NCBI RefSeq assembly: GCF_004214795.1
Contig: NZ_CP035928.1
Span: 1,364,001-1,428,000, forward strand
Reading direction: 5' to 3'
Source of the DNA: Malaciobacter pacificus
GTDB lineage: Bacteria > Campylobacterota > Campylobacteria > Campylobacterales > Arcobacteraceae
DNA: 64,000 bases
Position numbers and translations under genes: made by a program. Below are positions 9,120-15,707 of the stretch, in pieces (position 1 is the first letter of the stretch; every line of letters begins with the position of its first letter). The notes under the pieces are model-generated. The model did not search any database and was not told the DNA's origin. It saw only the letters and a list, made by a program, of their open reading frames with translations.

Positions 9120-9157
9120 GTCGGAACCAAAAAAACACTAATAGTTTTTTAGACAAA
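9120..9157. repeat. Direct repeat copy 1 (38 bp)
   Basis: GTCGGAACC followed by an A-run, then CTAATAGT, a T-run and TTAGACAAA. It matches copy 2 at 9611-9650 except for a few substitutions and a 2-bp length difference. The copies lie 491 bp apart and frame degraded coding sequence. A tandem CCGTCGGAA pair (about 9108-9126) overlaps its left end. Confidence 0.75.
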
Positions 9158-9285
9158 TGAGTGATATTTTAGACGAAGAGCAAAAGAAAAATAAGGTAAA
9201 AAACAACCTTCAATCATTGAGAAAAAGCAGTAAAATAGAGCCTTATAGGCGAATTTGGCATTTGTCTAAAACAAAAAAAGTTTAG
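9157..9285 (+). pseudogene. Winged-helix C-terminal fragment (42 residues)
   Basis: An open frame from ATG 9157 to TAG 9285 encodes 42 residues including KVKNNLQSLRKSSKIEP and RRIWHLSK. This resembles the C-terminal winged-helix tail of Fic- or AlbA_2-type regulators, where a recognition helix is followed by K-I-E and a beta hairpin with W. No N-terminal part is present. It looks like the surviving 3' end of a decayed gene related to those upstream. The repeated TTAGACRAA words in and after it are part of the coding debris. Confidence 0.5.
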
Positions 9286-9342
9286 ACGAAGTTAGACAAA
9301 TTTTTAGACGAAGCTAGACGAAAAGAGTAAAATAAAGAAAAA

Positions 9343-9455
9343 GTGAATTCAAGAATGCCATTTTCAGATATTAAATCAAAAACTATTTACAAGAACTTAA
9401 GAAAGATGGCTTAATAGTAAATAGTGGAAAATATTGGGAAATGGCTAAAAATTAG
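9343..9455 (+). pseudogene. Frameshifted second winged-helix tail
   Basis: Frame 1 from 9343 reads NSRMPFSDIKSKTIYKNL; a second frame from 9375 reads IKNYLQELKKDGLIVNSGK then YWEMAKN and a stop at 9453-9455. Joined by a frameshift near 9390 they give one plausible helix-turn-helix end (KTIKNYLQELKKDGLI). Its 3' end differs from the 9157 fragment, so at least two regulator genes have decayed here. No start, ribosome binding site or upstream domain is visible. Confidence 0.45.
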
Positions 9456-9610
9456 GATAAAAAAATATTTTAGCCATTTTTTTAGCCGTTTTTATCCCTA
9501 AACTACTGGCTGATAAGGACTAAAAACTAGTGTTTTTGGGATATTTGAGCATAAAATGGAATAAATAAAAATAGCTAAACAAAAAAACTTAGCCATTTTT
9601 TTATACCACT
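9456..9610. other. Gene-free AT-rich stretch with imperfect inverted repeats
   Basis: TTAGGATAAAAA (from about 9452) can pair with TTTTTATCCCTAA (to about 9500) with one bulged C, enclosing a loop with two TTAGCC words. A further TTAGCC word lies near 9589. No open frame of interest was found. The stretch is probably residue of the decayed genes around it. Confidence 0.4.
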
Positions 9611-9650
9611 GTCGGAACCAAAAAAATATTAATAGTGTATTTTAGACAAA
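9611..9650. repeat. Direct repeat copy 2 (40 bp)
   Basis: Second copy of the element at 9120-9157: GTCGGAACC, A-run, TATTAATAGTGTA, then TTTTAGACAAA. It closes the segment containing the two winged-helix relics. It could be a recombination footprint or a homologous remnant shared by two decayed gene copies. Confidence 0.75.
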
Positions 9651-9808
9651 AAAATAATAAAATAAAAAGAAGATTACAGTGATGAGGGACTATGTTGGGA
9701 CTAAGTAAGGATCAAGTTCATAAGTTACAGCAAAGAATATACAAAAGTTAGTTGCTAATTTTATTTCTCAGCCCTCAAGAACTAGCAGAGTCGCTCCCGT
9801 CTTAGGGC
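9651..9808. other. Non-coding stretch with a bulged hairpin; no intact gene
   Basis: Only short frames are present (for example 19 codons ending KLQQRIYKS near 9690-9750). AGCCCT-C-AAGA (9770-9780) pairs with TCTTAGGGCT (9800-9809), a 10-bp stem with one bulged C and a 19-nt loop. It lies directly against the 45-bp palindrome. Whether it is part of an element end or transcript structure cannot be told from sequence. Confidence 0.4.
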
Positions 9809-9853
9809 TTGATATTCAAGAGAAATTTTACCAAAATTTCTCTTGAATATCAA
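9809..9853. repeat. Perfect 45-bp inverted repeat (21-bp arms, 3-bp loop)
   Basis: The left arm is TTGATATTCAAGAG followed by AAATTTT, the spacer is ACC, and the right arm is its exact reverse complement, ending ATATCAA. The stop codon of the minus-strand gene at 9850-9852 lies in the right arm. No T-run follows on either strand, so it is not a typical intrinsic terminator. It lies at the outer edge of the integrase-containing element. Confidence 0.9.
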
Positions 9854-10047
9854 ACCATTTGCACTCCAAAATCCTCTGGCTTGATATGAAAATGTGATGC
9901 TATTTTTTGATACATCAGTTCATTTACTTCACTTAAAATCCCTTCGCTTTGCTCATCGATGAAGTTATTTTTGATATCATAAGCAAATAGCAGTTTGTTT
10001 TCTTCATCCAATTTTATGGCTGTTAAATATTCTTTAACAATAAGCAT
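9850..10047 (-). CDS. Small 65-residue protein downstream of the integrase gene
   Basis: Start chosen at ATG 10047 because AAAGGAAAC lies about 5-10 bp upstream; a longer frame to 10098 has no such site. The product (begins MLIVKEYLTAIKLDEENKLL) is acidic and has no domain I recognise. It follows the integrase gene in the same direction. It could be a recombination accessory or directionality protein, but nothing in the sequence shows this. Its stop codon lies in the 45-bp palindrome. Confidence 0.5.
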   Translation of the reverse strand: MLIVKEYLTAIKLDEENKLLFAYDIKNNFIDEQSEGILSEVNELMYQKIASHFHIKPEDFGVQMV

Positions 10048-10101
10048 TTTTGTTTCCTTTTTTTGAATATATTTTACAAAAATATGAGTTTTTGTCAAGA
10101 T

Positions 10102-11076
10102 TTAACCACCTAAATAATGCTCTGTAATACTTGCACGATTATGCTTCATCTCATAACTAACTTCTTGAAGTGACTGGGCATAAGAGTAACCAGCTTTTGC
10201 ATATTCAAGCATTCTTCTTTTTGCAAAATTCCATCTCAAGCCGTGGCTAGCTTCTGATGTTTCATCTGATAAAAGTGCTGATTGTTTGATATCTTCATAA
10301 TAAGCTTGGCGATTGATTTTGAAAGTTTTATACTTTTCAAAGTGAGCTACAAGTTCATTATAAGTATCAAGTGATACTAAAACTTCTCCCTCTTTGCCAC
10401 CTTTCTCTTTAGTAAAAATTATTCCTTTTTGAGTATTTGTAATAGTATCTATTTGAGTTCCAAGAAGTTGTTCAGGCTTAATAAGTGCCACACCTTCAAT
10501 TCTAGCACCTCCTTCATATTGAATAGAAGCAGCTAATTTATGAAGTGAATTTTGAAGATTTGATATTAAAACTTTTGGATTATTGTAAGCTCTATTGTGA
10601 TAGTTGTTAGCAACATATTTTAAATCTCGTGCTTCATCTAAAGGAGTTTGACGGATTGAAAAATCATAATTTCTATCTTCATTATAAATATTTTTTGCAA
10701 AGAGTTTTAGAGCAATTTCAAGTTTTCCAAGTGCAGCACTTATCTTTTCGAGATATTGTTTTGAAGGATAGTATTCTATTTTATAATCCATATAGGCTTG
10801 GATATGTTGAGATTCTATTTTTTCAAAATCTTTTATACCCCAATGCTCTTTTAAATAGTTAAAAAAGTTGTTCCAAATACTTCTATAACTCTCCATAGTT
10901 TTATAGCTTGCTACTTTTTGAAAATGCTCATGGTTTGGATTGATTCTATCCTCTTTTTTAGCTCTAGCTTCAAAGATTTGTTTAGCTAGTTGTGAACTTT
11001 GATAGTAAACACTTCCTCTCAAAAAAGTATCCTTTGTAGTTTGGTTTTTGATAGTTTCAGCCTCTATCATAGGCAA
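10102..11076 (-). CDS. Tyrosine recombinase (phage-type integrase)
   Basis: The 324-residue product has the tyrosine recombinase layout. A core-binding region (about 55-130, TMESYRSIWNNFFNYLKEHW) is followed by a catalytic domain with R192 in GGARIEGVALI, candidate catalytic Lys in TKEKGGK (223-228), H278-G-L-R281 in SHGLRWNFA, H312 in MKHNRASITEHY and nucleophile Y321. All key residues are present, so the enzyme should be active. It would integrate and excise the surrounding element. The nearest candidate target is tRNA-Leu at 14367-14450, about 3.3 kb away, with the excisionase-like gene next to that tRNA. Site choice is inference. Confidence 0.9.
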   Translation of the reverse strand: MPMIEAETIKNQTTKDTFLRGSVYYQSSQLAKQIFEARAKKEDRINPNHEHFQKVASYKTMESYRSIWNNFFNYLKEHWGIKDFEKIESQHIQAYMDYKIEYYPSKQYLEKISAALGKLEIALKLFAKNIYNEDRNYDFSIRQTPLDEARDLKYVANNYHNRAYNNPKVLISNLQNSLHKLAASIQYEGGARIEGVALIKPEQLLGTQIDTITNTQKGIIFTKEKGGKEGEVLVSLDTYNELVAHFEKYKTFKINRQAYYEDIKQSALLSDETSEASHGLRWNFAKRRMLEYAKAGYSYAQSLQEVSYEMKHNRASITEHYLGG

Positions 11077-11182
11077 AAAATTGTTTAGTCAATCTACATT
11101 TATTTTTCGATTTTTGCATCTAAATCGCTAACATTTCGTACAATACCAGTTAGAAGTAAAAACTTATAATATATTTTAAAAC

Positions 11183-11234
11183 TTGTACTAGCAGGTCAAA
11201 GCTTGCTACTCTTCTTTGATTGTTGGTAGTACAA
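11183..11234. repeat. Nested inverted repeat upstream of the integrase
   Basis: TTGTACTA (11183-11190) pairs exactly with TAGTACAA (11227-11234). Inside, TCAAAG (11196-11201) pairs with CTTTGA (11214-11219). The nested symmetry over 52 bp lies in the 480-bp gap 11077-11555, where I found no convincing gene. It could be a protein-binding site or structured leader for the integrase gene. Confidence 0.55.
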
Positions 11235-11530
11235 AAAATTTCTAAATCAAAGGAAATCAAAATCTTTTGACGCTCTTTTGTTTGAGATGGGATGATTCAT
11301 TCGTAAATGTATCTGAGCTCCACCTATAAGGTAATTTGTCTTTTGAAATAAAAAAACTAAAGTGATTTTAACATGAAAAATTGTTTGATATTTTCATACC
11401 CAAAAAAGAGGTAGTGACAAATATTTTTTTCAGTTTCCTTTTTTTGGATAATCAAACACAAAAGTGCTTTTACAATGGTATTTTGTGATGGTTTTAAAAA
11501 TATGGTTAAAAAACAGAAAAATAAACAGAT

Positions 11531-11560
11531 TCTAAACAGGTATATAAACACCTGTTTAGA
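11531..11560 (-). terminator. Probable terminator of the element's minus-strand operon
   Basis: TCTAAACAGGT and ACCTGTTTAGA form a perfect 11-bp stem with an 8-nt loop. On the minus strand a T-rich stretch follows after a few bases. The stop codon of the gene ending at 11556 is in the stem. Confidence 0.6.
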
Positions 11561-12356
11561 TTGATTGAAGAAGTTTTTGTGGTAATTCTTTTCTTACTTC
11601 AAGTGCTTTTGAAACTTCACTGTCATTATATGGTAAAGTTTCAACTACTGAAAAAGCATCATATAATGCCTCTTGAATGAAATAGACTTTCTCTTTTTCT
11701 GTTTCAACCATATGAACTATATTTTTTATGGCTAGAGCTTCTTTATAATCTTTTAACATTTTATCAATGATGTTTTGTGGTACATCTTTTGATAAATAAT
11801 GTACTGATTGCTTTAATGCTACTATAAATATTGATATTAAAAGATTTTGTGCATCTTTTTTATTGAATCTTGTTATATCATCCATACAGTAAGATATCAT
11901 ATGTTTGATAATATCTTTAGTGCTATAGACCTGATAAGACTTTGAGGTTTGCACTTTGTTATATTTATCTCTTACATTCATGGTGATAACTTTTGAGTAT
12001 GGATCGATAATCATAAAATCATTATCATTAATAAGCAGCAAAAATTCATAAAATTTACTATGAAAAGGTTCATTTATCCAAAGATTATCATGAACTACTA
12101 GCTTATATATTGAATTAAATTCATGTAAACCTTGAAAATTAGGGTTATAGAGTGAATATCTTACTTTATGAGTATTTAACTCATAAAGTAGATCCTCTTC
12201 AAGGGCTTCTTGAATAGCTATTTGTAGAAGGCTTGGTTTTTGTGCTTCTTCTTTTTCTTTTGCAACTTCTTCTTGATAAAGCTTATATATTTTATACAAG
12301 TAATAAAATAAAAAGATAGTACCAACTATGATAAGAGTATTGCTAAAGAGCTTCAT
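11556..12356 (-). CDS. Unrecognised membrane-anchored protein of the integrative element
   Basis: The 266-residue protein begins with a single transmembrane segment (about residues 4-22, NTLIIVGTIFLFYYLYKIY). A charged stretch follows and then a mixed cytoplasmic domain. The topology suggests an inner-membrane anchor with the bulk on one side. I recognise no family. The gene is 5 bp downstream of the 157-residue gene and appears to be last in a four-gene minus-strand operon. The function is unknown; membrane-linked defence, exclusion or regulation are all possible. Confidence 0.55.
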   Translation of the reverse strand: MKLFSNTLIIVGTIFLFYYLYKIYKLYQEEVAKEKEEAQKPSLLQIAIQEALEEDLLYELNTHKVRYSLYNPNFQGLHEFNSIYKLVVHDNLWINEPFHSKFYEFLLLINDNDFMIIDPYSKVITMNVRDKYNKVQTSKSYQVYSTKDIIKHMISYCMDDITRFNKKDAQNLLISIFIVALKQSVHYLSKDVPQNIIDKMLKDYKEALAIKNIVHMVETEKEKVYFIQEALYDAFSVVETLPYNDSEVSKALEVRKELPQKLLQSI

Positions 12357-12361
12357 TGAAA

Positions 12362-12835
12362 TTACCTTAGCAATAATTGATTGTCATGAAGGATTTTAGC
12401 AAGAAGTTGCGGTGTAAAGCGAAACTCCTTTTCAAGTACAGTGGCGATCGAATAGCCCAAAAAAGCTAAATTATAAATTTTATACATCGCTTTTGCTTCA
12501 GATCGTGAGATAAAAATATTTTCATCACCGTTGTGTTTTAGTTTTAAATTTTTTGTACTTTGATATTCAGTTACATCAAGGTATTTGTTTTGATTATTGC
12601 CAATATCAAAGAGGTTTAACTCTTCCATGAAATGAACTGTATCACTAAATGTTGAAGTTAGTATTTGATTACCTACCAAAACTAATTCATTTCTAATAAA
12701 CTTTTTCTTTGCACTGTTGTCTTCTTCAAATACATGAAGAAGATATATCTCTTTATCATGATTAAGTGCTACAGGTATGATTTTAAGTTCAACCCCAAAA
12801 TCATCTCTAAGTGTAAATATTTGATCGTATGCCAT
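12362..12835 (-). CDS. Unrecognised 157-residue cytoplasmic protein of the element
   Basis: A soluble protein beginning MAYDQIFTLRDDFGVELKI, with no signal peptide or membrane segment. The last third is helical (SRSEAKAMYKIYNLAFLGYS). No domain is recognised. It lies between the HTH/coiled-coil gene (16 bp upstream) and the membrane-anchored gene (5 bp downstream) on the same strand, which supports a shared operon and that the gene is real. Confidence 0.5.
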   Translation of the reverse strand: MAYDQIFTLRDDFGVELKIIPVALNHDKEIYLLHVFEEDNSAKKKFIRNELVLVGNQILTSTFSDTVHFMEELNLFDIGNNQNKYLDVTEYQSTKNLKLKHNGDENIFISRSEAKAMYKIYNLAFLGYSIATVLEKEFRFTPQLLAKILHDNQLLLR

Positions 12836-12851
12836 TTAAATTATCCTTTGT

Positions 12852-13304
12852 TTATATTTTATTTTCTAGCTCATTCCAAAGTTCATAAATCGTGGAATAA
12901 GAAACCTCAAGCTTATGATATTTGGCAAAGTAAGTTGCAATATCTCTAAAGCTCATGTTTTGTTCTAACTTTAAAGTTCTTACTATCGCCCAATATCCAA
13001 GCACCTTTTGTCGTTTTATTTTGGCTTTATTATTTTTGCCTCGAAGTTTTATTGCATTGAGATTGATTTCATCAAGCTCTTTTGCAACTGTATCTATTGC
13101 TAAAACAAGTGATGATAGAGTCAAAATTGTATTATCTACATCACTATAAGCACTTTTTAGTTTGTGAAACAGTTGCTTTTGAAGCTGCAATATTTGTAAC
13201 TTCATTTTTAAATCAACCCTTGCAAAAAGTCGCAAGTTTTGATTTTGTATCTCAATTGAAAATTTTGTGATGGTTTCTATGCTTTTTTCATCATTTGAAC
13301 TCAT
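12852..13304 (-). CDS. Coiled-coil protein with C-terminal helix-turn-helix
   Basis: The 150-residue protein has a helical N-terminal two-thirds (LKMKLQILQLQKQLFHKLKS), a basic linker (GKNNKAKIKRQK) and a C-terminal helix-turn-helix-like segment (MSFRDIATYFAKYHKLEVSY). It probably binds DNA. Its start overlaps the stop of the preceding gene by 4 bases, so it is translationally coupled to the winged-helix protein. It may act in replication or partition of the excised element, but this is inference. Confidence 0.55.
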   Translation of the reverse strand: MSSNDEKSIETITKFSIEIQNQNLRLFARVDLKMKLQILQLQKQLFHKLKSAYSDVDNTILTLSSLVLAIDTVAKELDEINLNAIKLRGKNNKAKIKRQKVLGYWAIVRTLKLEQNMSFRDIATYFAKYHKLEVSYSTIYELWNELENKI

Positions 13305-13960
13305 CTTTGTCCTCTTATGATTTGCACATTAAGTGAATTTGCCATCTTTTGATACAGTTTGCTTGCATGCACTTTTGAAAGTACAATATCACTTGCTTCA
13401 TCTTTTAAAAGCATTAGTCCATTTTTATTGATAAATGAATATGTGATATTTTCAAACACAACTTTTAGATTTGGATATTCCATTGCATTTGATTTTAAAA
13501 CATTGACGAACTCATAATAGGCTTTTTTTCTTCCCTTTTTTTGAGTATTTTTTTTATTACTCTCTTTAGTTTGGTTAGAGTGAGTATTAGTAGTCAATGG
13601 TTTTCCGCTATCGTTTTTACCGACATCAGTTTTTCCAATCTCGGTAAAATCTTTTAAATCTTCACTACTTAATTTCTCATCACTAAACATCCAAAGCTTA
13701 TTTGAAAATCTTCCTTTGTCTCTTAGCTGTTTTCTAAAAAGATAACCGCTTACTTCAAGCTCTTTGAGTGCATTTGATATTGCTGTTTTTCCATCACTTG
13801 CATAATCTTGAAGTTTTTCTTCATAAAAATGCCAATCTTGTGGAAAATGAACCAATATCAAGCACATACCTTTAGCTTTTAAACTTATGGTGTTATCTTT
13901 AGCAATAATATTACTCACCATTGTGAAGTTTTTCTTTTTTTGTTGAAGATTAACTTTCAT
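13301..13960 (-). CDS. Winged-helix, replication-protein-like DNA-binding protein
   Basis: Residues about 10-95 form a winged-helix domain of the type found in phage and plasmid replication or regulatory proteins (SLKAKGMCLILVHFPQDWHF, DGKTAISNALKELEVSGYL, then a basic beta-hairpin). A low-complexity N/K/S-rich linker (about 118-150) and a smaller C-terminal domain follow. This N-domain-linker-C-domain pattern resembles plasmid or phage replication initiators. It is the first gene of the minus-strand operon and faces the excisionase-like gene across the inverted repeat at 14043-14075, which may control both. The replication role is inferred. Confidence 0.6.
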   Translation of the reverse strand: MKVNLQQKKKNFTMVSNIIAKDNTISLKAKGMCLILVHFPQDWHFYEEKLQDYASDGKTAISNALKELEVSGYLFRKQLRDKGRFSNKLWMFSDEKLSSEDLKDFTEIGKTDVGKNDSGKPLTTNTHSNQTKESNKKNTQKKGRKKAYYEFVNVLKSNAMEYPNLKVVFENITYSFINKNGLMLLKDEASDIVLSKVHASKLYQKMANSLNVQIIRGQR

Positions 13961-14026
13961 AATCTCATTCCTTGCTCCTTTTTTTCTTTATAAGCTTATA
14001 AATTTTTTTCCATGGATGTGGAATTT

Positions 14027-14032
14027 TATAAT
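14027..14032 (+). promoter_or_regulatory. -10 box for the excisionase-like gene
   Basis: TATAAT at 14027-14032 lies about 10 bp before the operator-like inverted repeat and about 95 bp before the ATG at 14126. Campylobacterota promoters rely mainly on this hexamer with poorly conserved -35 elements. Confidence 0.45.
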
Positions 14033-14042
14033 GAAAAAACGG

Positions 14043-14075
14043 TTTTGTGATTATCTGTGTCAAATAATCACAAAA
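14043..14075. promoter_or_regulatory. Operator-like perfect inverted repeat between divergent genes
   Basis: TTTTGTGATTAT (14043-14054) and ATAATCACAAAA (14064-14075) are exact reverse complements separated by 9 bp. The dyad lies between the divergent winged-helix gene and the excisionase-like gene, just after a TATAAT box. This is the position and size expected for a dimeric repressor site. Which protein binds is unknown. Confidence 0.6.
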
Positions 14076-14125
14076 TGAATTTTTTTAACTATGATTTCAA
14101 AAAAGAAAATTATGGAGATAAAAAA

Positions 14126-14320
14126 ATGGAAGAACTAATACCAAAAAGAATATCATTTTCACTCAAAGAGTTAGAAAGTTTAGGATTTATGAAAGTTTCA
14201 ACTGCAAAGAAGCTTATTAAAGAAAATAAACTAAAATCTTTTAAAGTTGGAGTGAAGCATTTTATTTTAAGAGAAGAGGTTCTTAGATATATTGATGAAA
14301 ATAGTTGTGTGTCGCTTTGA
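14126..14320 (+). CDS. Excisionase-like MerR-type helix-turn-helix protein
   Basis: Start chosen at ATG 14126, with GGAGAT at 14114-14119; the longer frame from 14057 begins with GTG inside the inverted repeat. The 64-residue product fits small excisionase/AlpA-type DNA-binding proteins: SLKELESLGFMKVSTAKKLI (recognition helix) and KSFKVGVKHFILREEVLRYI (wing plus helix). Excisionases bend att-site DNA and set the direction of integrase. It is the last gene before tRNA-Leu, as expected for an element integrated there. The call rests on size, HTH pattern and context. Confidence 0.65.
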   Translation: MEELIPKRISFSLKELESLGFMKVSTAKKLIKENKLKSFKVGVKHFILREEVLRYIDENSCVSL

Positions 14321-14366
14321 TTGTTTAGAACTTCGTAAAATAGGGATTTTGTAATGAATAAAAAAG

Positions 14367-14450
14367 TGGTAGCCCCGGCCGGAATCGAACCGGCACTCCA
14401 TTGGAATATGATTTTGAATCACACGCGTCTACCAATTCCGCCACGGAGCC
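14367..14450 (-). tRNA. tRNA-Leu(CAA)
   Basis: The reverse complement folds as a class II tRNA: D-arm GGCGGAATTGGTAGACGC, anticodon loop TTCAAAA (anticodon CAA), short variable arm, TTCGATT T-loop and encoded CCA. The acceptor stem GGCTCCG pairs with CGGGGCT using two G-U wobbles, one at the terminal pair. The other end of the gene faces a second 5' tRNA-Leu half at 14557-14597. Confidence 0.95.
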
Positions 14451-14556
14451 ATTTTTGTTGTTTTAACAGTAAATTTTATATAAGTTGTGTACCTTTTTTA
14501 TGTACCCAACATCTAAAAAAACCTTTATTTAGGGCTTTTAAACCACTTGCACGATA

Positions 14557-14597
14557 GATTTTGAATCGCACGCGTCTACCAGTTCCGCCATGGAGGC
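14557..14597 (-). repeat. Partial tRNA-Leu (5' half, to the anticodon loop)
   Basis: Forty-one bases match the 5' half of tRNA-Leu at 14410-14450 with four mismatches (acceptor GCCTCCA instead of GGCTCCG). Similarity stops just after the anticodon loop (TTCAAAATC). The 3' half is absent. Anticodon-loop breakpoints are typical of tyrosine-integrase attachment sites, so this may be an integration scar. Confidence 0.75.
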
Positions 14598-14614
14598 AAT
14601 TATTAATTTATGAT

Positions 14615-14646
14615 ATAAAAAAAGGCCTATCTATAAAGATAGACCT
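14615..14646 (-). terminator. Intrinsic terminator of the HU gene
   Basis: AGGTCTATCT / TTAT / AGATAGGCCT on the minus strand (one G-T pair) followed by a run of T. It lies just after the HU stop codon. Confidence 0.85.
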
Positions 14647-14672
14647 AATAAAGTTTCTCAATAAAGAAAAAA

Positions 14673-14948
14673 TTACTTAGCTACAGCTTCTTTTAAAGCT
14701 TTACCAACTTTGAATTTTGCAACAGTAGTAGCAGGTACTTCAACAGTTTTGTCTGTTCCTGGAACTTTAGCAGTTCTTGCAGCTCTATCAGCAGTAGTAA
14801 ATGTACCAAATCCGATAAAACTTACAGATTCTTTTTTTACTAAAGTCTCAGTAATTGTATCTAATACAGCGTCAACTGCACCTTTTGCATCTTTTTTAGA
14901 TAAACCAGCTTTAGCTGCTACTGCATCAATAAATTCCGCTTTGTTCAT
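14673..14948 (-). CDS. hup: HU-family histone-like DNA-binding protein
   Basis: A 91-residue protein that fits HU over its full length: MNKAEFIDAVAAKAGLSKKD, the dimer-core FIGFGTF motif, and the DNA-binding arm region with KVPGTDKTVEVPA. It bends and compacts DNA as a dimer in the nucleoid. GGAG lies 7-10 bp upstream of ATG; a TACTATAAAG-type -10 element is visible further upstream on the minus strand. A terminator follows directly, so it is monocistronic. It marks the start of core chromosome next to the tRNA-Leu integration region. Confidence 0.95.
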   Translation of the reverse strand: MNKAEFIDAVAAKAGLSKKDAKGAVDAVLDTITETLVKKESVSFIGFGTFTTADRAARTAKVPGTDKTVEVPATTVAKFKVGKALKEAVAK

Positions 14949-15068
14949 TAAGAACTCCTTATTTAAAATTAAAATTTATAAACTTTATAGTATTTAACCT
15001 TTAGAATAGCTAAAACTAGGGGGTTTGCGCTAAAAAATAATAAAAAATATAATAAAAATTATAACTTT

Positions 15069-15647
15069 TTAATCAAATGAAGCTTTTATACTTAAAAGTC
15101 TGCAAGAATTCTCTAAAATAGCTATTTTTTTGACTAGTTGATGAACGTCTCTATCATAGACATAGGTACCAACACCTTTTACTATCATAACATTATTTGA
15201 TGACTCTTTTAAATACTTTGTAACTTCTAAAGCATTTCTTTGATACCAAGTGGAAAAATCTCCAGGATCATATACTTTTAAGTTCCCAAATGTTGTTTTT
15301 CCAAAGAAATCTTCAAATTGAATATTGTCATGTTCAAAAGTGTAGGCAGTAGTATAAATTGGCATTCCAAACGCAATATATTTTGCTTCATGAATATTTG
15401 AATAAATCGTTTGATGAATATGAGATTCAATACTTGCCATATTCCATCTATAATCTTTTTTATTCATATTAAGTGTACAAAAAGATTTCTCAGTCATCTC
15501 ATCAAAAATTGCATCTGAAGTATTAATTAAAAAGTGATTTTGATCTAACTTTGAAGAGATTGCTCCATGGTAAATACCAAAGAAGTTTTTTCTAAACATA
15601 GTAAGAGAAAGTTTTGTTAATAAATCAACGGTAGCTTTATCAATCAT
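15069..15647 (-). CDS. Class II aldolase/adducin-fold protein lacking zinc ligands
   Basis: The 192-residue product follows the class II aldolase/adducin domain (SIESHIHQTIYSNIHEAKYI near the middle, VKGVGTYVYDRDVHQLVKK near the end). Active aldolases bind zinc through an H-x-H-P motif and a later N-H-G histidine. Here the first site reads FGMPIYTTAY and the second KGVGTY, so these ligands are missing. It is therefore probably not a metal aldolase; a non-catalytic or altered function is likely. It is divergent from rsmH and appears to be a single gene. Confidence 0.65.
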   Translation of the reverse strand: MIDKATVDLLTKLSLTMFRKNFFGIYHGAISSKLDQNHFLINTSDAIFDEMTEKSFCTLNMNKKDYRWNMASIESHIHQTIYSNIHEAKYIAFGMPIYTTAYTFEHDNIQFEDFFGKTTFGNLKVYDPGDFSTWYQRNALEVTKYLKESSNNVMIVKGVGTYVYDRDVHQLVKKIAILENSCRLLSIKASFD

Positions 15648-15707
15648 TTTAAAAGCCTTAAATCTTATTTTTGGTATTATATATTAATTTTTATAAGGAC
15701 TATTTTA

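Noticed and set aside
9690-9750. Short frame with KLQQRIYKS, reminiscent of group II intron reverse-transcriptase starts
   Set aside because: Only 19 codons, no other RT domain and no intron domain V nearby; the match is too short to support.
9770-9809. Bulged hairpin resembling an integron attC site
   Set aside because: The 7-bp R-box core sites (RYYYAAC and GTTRRRY) are not in the right places, and the neighbouring integrase lacks a recognisable integron-specific insertion.
11357-11551. 64-codon minus-strand frame between the element operon and the integrase
   Set aside because: Hydrophobic low-complexity product, no good ribosome binding site, immediately after a terminator; likely chance in AT-rich DNA.
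14354-14557. 67-codon plus-strand frame beginning MNKKVVAPAGIEPALHW
   Set aside because: It is the antisense reading of tRNA-Leu, a well-known annotation artefact.
14710-14997. 95-codon plus-strand frame opposite hup
   Set aside because: Fully antisense to the clear HU gene, with no ribosome binding site or family similarity.
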